This document shows positions 1 to 4,375 of a stretch of DNA of 6,886 nucleotides, piece after piece. Each line of letters starts with the position of its first letter. Positions within the stretch are counted from its first letter, which is position 1. The stretch spans positions 1-6,886 of the forward strand of contig JAJBVJ010000054.1 of assembly GCA_020859875.1 (NCBI GenBank), read 5' to 3'. The position numbers and the translations under genes were made by a program. The notes beneath the pieces were generated by a model. It was not told where the DNA came from, did not search any database, and was given only the letters and a program-made list of their open reading frames with translations. The DNA comes from Rikenellaceae bacterium (GTDB lineage: Bacteria; Bacteroidota; Bacteroidia; Bacteroidales; Rikenellaceae).

Positions 1-248
1 ATCGAAACCAGTGTTTCACCGACTTCCACAAATACAAAGCAGTGTATTCCCGTTCTTATTGGCGGGGAAGGGGAGTCCGTAGGGCTGGATTCCGAACGGA
101 GTCTTCTGATGGTGAAAAGACCCGGATTATGCACGGGCATCTTCCCGAAGCGATCCTTCATCACGGCCGGCCCGCCGTGCGGCCGGCCGGCCGGAGGCAT
201 CTTGCCGGTACCCGCCGGATGTCCGCTATGTCCATGCATCTTTTTCAT
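1..248 (-). CDS. Partial gene: probable AraC-type regulator, N-terminal cupin part
   Basis: An open minus-strand frame starts at ATG 248-246 and runs off the left edge after 82 codons. The first 30 or so residues are rich in His, Gly, Pro and Met (it begins MKKMHGHSGHPAGTGK). The part after that, around FTIRRLRSE and then GIHCFVFVEVGETLVS, resembles the opening beta strands of the cupin sensor domain of AraC-family regulators, where a strand of the form H-x-hydrophobic-F-V-x-x-G is usual. The DNA-binding helix-turn-helix would lie outside the window, so the family call is inference from a short stretch. A second in-frame ATG at 161-159 (MKDRFGK) could be the true start, but only the first ATG has a promoter-like box just upstream. 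The gene points away from the GH3 neighbour's terminator and is probably its own unit. Confidence 0.5.
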   Translation of the reverse strand, partial: MKKMHGHSGHPAGTGKMPPAGRPHGGPAVMKDRFGKMPVHNPGLFTIRRLRSESSPTDSPSPPIRTGIHCFVFVEVGETLVS

Positions 249-263
249 CTCTATCTCAAGATA

Positions 264-271
264 CAAAGATA
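264..271 (-). promoter_or_regulatory. Putative -7 box (TATCTTTG) for the partial left-edge gene
   Basis: Read on the minus strand, TATCTTTG is an exact match to the Bacteroidetes primary sigma factor -7 consensus TAnnTTTG. It lies 15 bases before ATG 248, so any leader would be short. No clear TTTG -33 element sits at the expected distance upstream, which lowers confidence. Confidence 0.4.
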
Positions 272-302
272 ACAATTTACGGGTATTTATCCTGTTTATC
301 GG

Positions 303-344
303 ACGATCCGAGTATCGGCGGCTTGCCGCCGATACTCGGATCGT
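303..344 (-). terminator. Perfect 19-bp hairpin downstream of the GH3-like gene
   Basis: Positions 303-321 pair without mismatch with 326-344 around a CTTG loop. The hairpin begins 16 bases past the stop codon of the GH3-like gene on the minus strand and lies before the next same-strand gene, so it probably marks the 3' end of that transcript. No T-run follows on either strand (the minus-strand flank reads CCGATAAACAGG). It could therefore be a weak intrinsic terminator or an RNA-stabilising 3' structure. Confidence 0.6.
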
Positions 345-360
345 GACGGCATGCCGATCC

Positions 361-2655
361 TCAGTCGAGCTGGGGTATGGTGCGGGCGTACCTCTCCGTC
401 CGGCTGTCGCGGATCGCCCCTTTCCAGTCCAGCCCGAACGCAAAGTCATAAATGTTGCCTTGCGAGTCTGTGTAGCATTCCATATCGAACGGGACATCCT
501 CCTGCTGAAGTTCTACGGTGATCATATCGCGCGGCATCTGCACCGGGAGCAGTCCCGAGGGCTCGCTTCGTCCCGAAATTATTTCGAATACCGCTTGGGG
601 ACTCGTGCCCAGGCGGGCTATAATAGCATCTGCCTTTGGCTCCAGTTCGCCGAAGACCATAGGTCTGGTAAGGTTCACCACCACTACTACCGGTTTCCCC
701 TGCATCTTCCATTTGGTGTCGATAACTATCTCGAGCTCCTTTTCATTAGAGGTCGAGACCGTTTTTTCCCAGTAAGAGCGGTCGGTGATGATAGAGTCTA
801 TCACCGGATCGCCGGCCGCGATGCTGTGCATCCGGGCGGAATCTGCCGTATAGGGGCGGTATTGAAGTGAAATGGGAACGTAACCGTTACCGCCTGCCGT
901 ACGGTCGTTTATGTCGTATCCGGAGAGCTTGTCGCCGCTTCCGGGGCTGTCGATAAAAACCACGGCGAAATCGGCCCCTTCGGCCTCTTCCGTAAATTCG
1001 AAATAGAGATCCACAAGGTCTGGATCGACCGGGTAGTCCCAGTGTTCCTGCGTTCCGCCGCGCCCGCCCCAACCTTTTCGGGAGGGGTAATAACTTTTAG
1101 GAATGTAGACCTTTTCCCTCTCCGTGACGGGCAGGACATTTTCCCGGTTCTTCAAAAGAACCATGGAGCGCAGGGCGGTTTGGTGGCGGAAATCTGCCAG
1201 ACCGTCCTCTATCATCTCCGTATCGGCGTAGGGGTCGGTATATGGATTTTCGAAGAGGCCGACCCTGAACATATTTTTTAATATTCTCACGGCAGACTGG
1301 TCGAACCGCTCCCTCATGACGCTGTCCCCATGCAGTTCTACGCCCATTCGGTATGCTTCCAGCAAGGGGCCGAGGTCGTCGTTCCCCGCAAATTGATCGA
1401 CCCCGGCCATAATAAGGCGGTAATGCCTTTCCGCCGGGGTCAATTGTTCCGCTCCCCACGGCTTTCCGGCATAAATATCGAGGGTCACCCCTTCTGGATG
1501 TGTTACGCCCCACATGGTGCAAACCACACCGTCGAATCCGTATTCTCCCCGCAGCAGGCCGTTTATCATATATTGGCTGTAGGCACTGCCCGTATCGGTG
1601 CTGTCCGGGGATTGAGCGTATTGAATCGCATATGACGGGATAATACCGGCGGCGGCAGACGATCCGCCCGCTGTACTGTCCGGGCCCAGAACCCCGGCAA
1701 AGGGGAGCAGGTGCATCTGAAAATTATCGCCCGGGTAGACCCCGAACTTCCCGAAGGCATATGCCGCATCACGTCCGCCTTCGCCCGTACCGGCCCCGGG
1801 CCAATGGCCAACGAAAGAGTTGACCGCGAAATTTCCGCCGCCCGGATCCGCGGACTTATCCGACTGTAGCCCTTCAATGTATGCTTTAGCCATCTCGGCC
1901 GATAGCTGCGGGCTCTCCCCGAAGGTGCGGATTATTCCCTTCCAGCGGGGGTCGGTTCCCAGGTCGGCACTGGGGGAGAAGACCGTGAATATTCCCATAG
2001 CCCTGTAAATATCCGAAATCTCTTTGCCTGCCCGGCCCGCGAACCGGGGATCGAAAGTAGCGGCAAGGGCGAGTTCCTGCGGAAAGTCCTGCAAAAAGGG
2101 CATATCCGAGTGGTACGGATTCGCTGCGCAAGTAACGGGAATCCCGTAGGGGGCCGCCTCGGCGAAGGATTGCAGGCGGTTGTTCCAAAGGGCCGCCTCC
2201 CCTACGGAAGGAACACCCTTTATAAGCAGGTGGCGGATATGTTTTTCCTGAATATAGCTTTTCTGCCGGTCTGAAACCTCCCATGAATGTGTCCCGCTCT
2301 CTTGGTAAGGTTTTTCGTTATAGTGGCCCTGAGTATCGGGGATGAGTTGGTATGGACTGCAGAGCATAAGTCCGGCGATCTGCTCGATCGAAAGGCGGGA
2401 GGCGAGGTCTGCCGCCCTTTCGCGGGCATCGAGCCTCCAGTCTTCATAGGGGTCGAGCTCTCCGTTACGGTCGAGGTCTTTGAAACAGTAGCCGTCCCGT
2501 TCGATTATCGCAACCCCTGAAACCGGACTGTAGCCGAGTGTGGGGCCGTCCCCGTTCTCTACGGTGCGGAAAAACTCTTCGGGTTTTTCCCGGCACGATA
2601 CGGCAATCGCCATGAGCACCACCGCCCAGCAGGCGATCTTTCCGTGGTTCTTCAT
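361..2655 (-). CDS. GH3-family lipoprotein lacking the catalytic nucleophile (probable pseudoenzyme)
   Basis: This is a 764-aa protein of glycoside hydrolase family 3 in its Bacteroidetes form (about 750-800 aa, no fibronectin III tail). A lipoprotein signal ends in the lipobox AVSC with Cys21, so it should be membrane-anchored and exported. Residues 60-71 form a complete EF-hand/dockerin-like calcium loop (D60, D62, N64, E66, D68, E71), a feature of this subgroup. The TIM-barrel domain spans about 75-470 with landmarks SPSADLGTDPRW (227-238), GHWPGAGTGEGGRD (283-296) and YGFDGVVCTMW (372-382). The alpha/beta sandwich domain spans about 490-745 with GNGYVPISLQY (589-599), EPSGLLPVQMP (698-708) and YDFAFGLDWKG (736-746). 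The nucleophile, normally Asp in the VVxxDW motif, is Met381. Other changes at expected substrate contacts are N179 (usual Asp), G240 (usual Arg after DPRWx), G283 (usual Lys of KH) and A298 (usual His of RDAH). Activity as a retaining glycosidase is therefore unlikely; a glycan-binding or structural role is inference. ATG 2655 is preceded by an A-rich leader typical of the phylum. The frame is intact, so this is not a decayed pseudogene. Confidence 0.9.
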   Translation of the reverse strand: MKNHGKIACWAVVLMAIAVSCREKPEEFFRTVENGDGPTLGYSPVSGVAIIERDGYCFKDLDRNGELDPYEDWRLDARERAADLASRLSIEQIAGLMLCSPYQLIPDTQGHYNEKPYQESGTHSWEVSDRQKSYIQEKHIRHLLIKGVPSVGEAALWNNRLQSFAEAAPYGIPVTCAANPYHSDMPFLQDFPQELALAATFDPRFAGRAGKEISDIYRAMGIFTVFSPSADLGTDPRWKGIIRTFGESPQLSAEMAKAYIEGLQSDKSADPGGGNFAVNSFVGHWPGAGTGEGGRDAAYAFGKFGVYPGDNFQMHLLPFAGVLGPDSTAGGSSAAAGIIPSYAIQYAQSPDSTDTGSAYSQYMINGLLRGEYGFDGVVCTMWGVTHPEGVTLDIYAGKPWGAEQLTPAERHYRLIMAGVDQFAGNDDLGPLLEAYRMGVELHGDSVMRERFDQSAVRILKNMFRVGLFENPYTDPYADTEMIEDGLADFRHQTALRSMVLLKNRENVLPVTEREKVYIPKSYYPSRKGWGGRGGTQEHWDYPVDPDLVDLYFEFTEEAEGADFAVVFIDSPGSGDKLSGYDINDRTAGGNGYVPISLQYRPYTADSARMHSIAAGDPVIDSIITDRSYWEKTVSTSNEKELEIVIDTKWKMQGKPVVVVVNLTRPMVFGELEPKADAIIARLGTSPQAVFEIISGRSEPSGLLPVQMPRDMITVELQQEDVPFDMECYTDSQGNIYDFAFGLDWKGAIRDSRTERYARTIPQLD

Positions 2656-2699
2656 TTTTTAGTTTAGATTAAGTGCGTTCGTATGTCTCAAGGTTTGCG

Positions 2700-2707
2700 T
2701 AAATGTA
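2700..2707 (-). promoter_or_regulatory. Possible -7 box (TACATTTA) for the GH3-like gene
   Basis: On the minus strand TACATTTA matches TAnnTTTG at all positions except the last, 44 bases before ATG 2655. The surrounding stretch (about 2656-2760) is strongly A/T-rich, as expected of a promoter region. No convincing TTTG -33 partner is seen, so this is a weak call. Confidence 0.25.
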
Positions 2708-2750
2708 AAAATAATAAAGTTTGCAGAATTTTCTACATATTACCGACCGG

Positions 2751-2784
2751 CATAAAATCAAGCAGGCCGGGAATCCGGCCTGCT
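2751..2784 (-). terminator. Second (distal) intrinsic terminator after the Spy-like gene
   Basis: AGCAGGCCGG (2761-2770) pairs perfectly with CCGGCCTGCT (2775-2784) around GAAT. On the minus strand the stem is followed by TGATTTTATG, a modest T-rich tail. It lies behind a first terminator at 2808-2838 and before the GH3 promoter region, so it probably prevents read-through into the GH3-like gene. Confidence 0.7.
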
Positions 2785-2807
2785 CTCATTCAACTTAACC
2801 CTTTACG

Positions 2808-2838
2808 AAAAAACCCATGCAGTTCTCACTGCCTATGG
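2808..2838 (-). terminator. First intrinsic terminator after the Spy-like gene
   Basis: On the minus strand CCAT, a two-base AG bulge and GCAGT pair with ACTGC and ATGG around a GAGA loop, followed after one G by six T residues (A-run at 2808-2813 on the plus strand). It sits 40 bases past the stop codon of the 2878-3435 gene. Confidence 0.7.
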
Positions 2839-2877
2839 TTAACTTAAGAAATATCTGGTTTAGAACTTCTTTCACTT

Positions 2878-3435
2878 TTACGGTTCCGGATTCATAAACG
2901 CATCGCGTAATGTCCTGTACCTCATTTCATTCTCCAACTCGATCCACCCTGTATATTGCTCTGCGGTAAGAATCTTTTTCATCTTTTTTTCCCGCTTGCG
3001 GATCTTCTTTTCGGGCTCTTCATATATGCCCGGTGCCTTCATATTTTCCGGCGGCATAATTCCGTTTTCATGGCCTGATATTCCATCCGGGCCGCTCCGG
3101 CTCCTCATTCCACCTCCCGGGCTCATTCCACCTCTTGGTCCGCTCCTGCCTACTGCTGTAGGCCCTCCCCGCATTGGTTGCCGACCTGCCGGCATTCCTT
3201 CGGGAAAACCCGCGGATTTTATGCTGCCTGTCATCTCCCGTGCCTGGGCGATGTAGAGCTTATATACCTTGGAATACTGTTTTTCATCGAGCCCCAACTC
3301 TCCGGCGACCATATCGGTCTTCTCTTTGGCAATCTCCTCGGCATCTTTCGGTCGGGGAAAATTTCCGGGCTGGGCTGCAGCATAAACTTTTCCGGTTAAT
3401 GTCAGAACAGCCAACGCCGCGAGTATTCTCATCAT
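2878..3435 (-). CDS. Small secreted Spy/CpxP-like (LTxxQ) protein with Gly/Pro/Met-rich linker
   Basis: With the ATG at 3435 the product is 185 aa. It starts MMRILAALAVLTLTGKVYA, a classical signal peptide probably cut after the A of VYA, so it should be periplasmic. An upstream in-frame GTG at 3459 would add eight polar residues (through SKSF) before the signal and is a less likely start. Two short helical segments carry Lxx-x-Q motifs: LGLDEKQYSKVYKLY (47-61) and KILTAEQYTGW (154-164), which matches LTxxQ of the Spy/CpxP fold. Between them, residues about 76-137 form a low-complexity stretch rich in Gly, Pro, Arg and Met, followed by a very basic segment (KKIRKREKKMKK, 143-154). Related small secreted proteins are common in Bacteroidetes, often near extracytoplasmic sigma factors, and their function is poorly defined. 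A chaperone-like or envelope-stress role is inference. The gene stands alone, divergent from the 3727 gene, with two terminators behind it. Confidence 0.7.
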   Translation of the reverse strand: MMRILAALAVLTLTGKVYAAAQPGNFPRPKDAEEIAKEKTDMVAGELGLDEKQYSKVYKLYIAQAREMTGSIKSAGFPEGMPAGRQPMRGGPTAVGRSGPRGGMSPGGGMRSRSGPDGISGHENGIMPPENMKAPGIYEEPEKKIRKREKKMKKILTAEQYTGWIELENEMRYRTLRDAFMNPEP

Positions 3436-3588
3436 AAAACTCTTACTGTCGTTTCCCACGGCATAGTTAGGAATAATTTTTTTTCTGAGAAACGATTATC
3501 AGCGAACCGGCATAATTTCCCATCGAACGGGCCGAAAAGGCGCCGGCAAACTTTTGGAGCCGCAGGGCCGCACGATACCGCCCCGAAG

Positions 3589-3613
3589 CGGGCCGGGAAT
3601 ATTTCCCGGCCCG
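3589..3613. other. Perfect 11-bp G/C-rich hairpin in the divergent intergenic region
   Basis: CGGGCCGGGAA (3589-3599) pairs perfectly with TTCCCGGCCCG (3603-3613) around TAT. It lies in the 291-bp gap between two divergent genes, where no gene end calls for a terminator, and neither flank has a T-run. It could be a protein-binding palindrome, a leader structure, or the remnant of a terminator. Apart from this hairpin and a possible promoter at 3673, I see nothing definite in 3436-3726. Confidence 0.5.
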
Positions 3614-3672
3614 AATCCGGCTTGCAGCGGGGATAAAATTTGCATAAACCCGACTTTTGGCGTGATTAGTGT

Positions 3673-3680
3673 TATTTATG
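3673..3680 (+). promoter_or_regulatory. Putative -7 box (TATTTATG) for the acidic-protein gene
   Basis: TATTTATG differs from TAnnTTTG at one position and lies 46 bases before ATG 3727, in an A/T-rich leader that contrasts with the G/C-rich DNA to its left. A TTTG occurs at 3656-3659, but the gap of 13 bases is shorter than the usual roughly 19-21. Confidence 0.35.
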
Positions 3681-3726
3681 ATATTAGTTCAACAATAATA
3701 TTAACCATTTTAACAACAGAATACCT

Positions 3727-4167
3727 ATGGGCGATTACAAATGCAACTCGGGCATGTCATCCGACAAGAAAGATTGGAAAGAGGACAAAACCAATAAGGT
3801 GACCGACACCTACAACCCGGAAACCGACAGAAATTTCGATCCTACAAATAAGGTGACGGAAAGTTACGACCCGCAATCGTCGGGGAAGGATTACTCCGGC
3901 AGCGACTTTTCCAATAAGGATTATTCGGACAGCAACATTTCCGACAGCGGTATGGACAGTTCCGATTGCGGGTGCGGAAGTACGGACGACATCCTTTCGT
4001 CGGACGATCTGGCCGACGCTACCGTAATATACAGTGAAACGGTCTATTTCAACGAACCTTACGATTACGATAAAGCCGACGACAAGGCTCCCACATCAGA
4101 CCTGATCGAAGACGAACAGGAAGGAAGCGAGTTCATAACGGGCGATACCAGCAGGCCACAATGCTAA
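3727..4167 (+). CDS. Unrecognised acidic, probably disordered 146-aa protein with CGC motif
   Basis: I do not recognise this protein. It has no signal peptide or membrane segment, so it is probably cytoplasmic. By count it has 27 Asp, 9 Glu and 22 Ser against only 13 Lys/Arg, a net charge near -23. Such a composition suggests disorder. Two near copies of TNKVT-(D/E)-(T/S)-Y-(N/D)-P occur at residues 22-31 and 40-49, and KDYS recurs at 54-57 and 64-67. Cysteines are C6, the pair C81-G-C83 in the context DCGCGS, and the C-terminal residue C146. The last third (DATVIYSETVYFNEPYDYD, 97-115) is more hydrophobic and could form a short structured element. The ATG has a promoter-like box upstream and a canonical terminator follows the stop, which supports a real, singly transcribed gene. 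Metal binding through Asp/Cys clusters is conceivable but only a guess. Competing frames are short shadows. Confidence 0.75.
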   Translation: MGDYKCNSGMSSDKKDWKEDKTNKVTDTYNPETDRNFDPTNKVTESYDPQSSGKDYSGSDFSNKDYSDSNISDSGMDSSDCGCGSTDDILSSDDLADATVIYSETVYFNEPYDYDKADDKAPTSDLIEDEQEGSEFITGDTSRPQC

Positions 4168-4191
4168 GTTAAATACCAGGTTTTCATCAGC

Positions 4192-4226
4192 AGCGGCCTT
4201 CCCGTACAACGGGAAGGCCGCTTTTT
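4192..4226 (+). terminator. Canonical intrinsic terminator after the acidic-protein gene
   Basis: A 14-bp perfect stem (4192-4205 with 4209-4222; arm AGCGGCCTTCCCGT) has an ACA loop and ends in five T residues (4222-4226). It begins 25 bases past the stop codon of the acidic-protein gene and separates it from the GH92 gene. Confidence 0.92.
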
Positions 4227-4327
4227 CCGTATCTGGGGGGTTCGGAGTCATCGCCGGGCACCGGGCATTTGAGAATCTTTGGTAAAAAAAACCGTGATAA
4301 TAGGGCGGAAATCTCCGCTTAAATGGC

Positions 4328-4335
4328 TATCTTTA
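4328..4335 (+). promoter_or_regulatory. Putative -7 box (TATCTTTA) for the GH92 gene
   Basis: TATCTTTA matches TAnnTTTG except at the last base and lies 40 bases before ATG 4376. It closely resembles the box before the left-edge gene (TATCTTTG). No good -33 TTTG is present at the usual distance. The leader between box and start is A/T-rich without a Shine-Dalgarno site. Confidence 0.35.
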
Positions 4336-4375
4336 ACAAAGTTTGTCCATTTATAAAACTAACCATAATTATCCG

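Noticed and set aside
109..870. A 253-aa plus-strand open frame
   Set aside because: It overlaps the C-terminal half of the GH3-like gene and the left-edge gene on the opposite strand and has no recognisable domain; it is a shadow frame in G/C-rich DNA.
3434..3668. An open minus-strand frame ending in TGA that overlaps the ATG of the Spy-like gene, suggesting a translationally coupled upstream gene
   Set aside because: The only ATG near its end (3464) leaves ten codons, and the translated upstream part has no protein-like character; the open frame is explained by G/C-rich sequence.
3554..3802. An 82-aa plus-strand frame across the divergent intergenic region
   Set aside because: It overlaps the start of the acidic-protein gene in another frame, covers the hairpin and promoter-like region, and looks like no protein.
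4343..4375. Upstream TTG start for the GH92 gene, adding 11 residues
   Set aside because: It would place polar residues (SIYKTNHNYP) before a good lipoprotein signal and would use most of the leader after the -7 box; ATG 4376 is far more likely.
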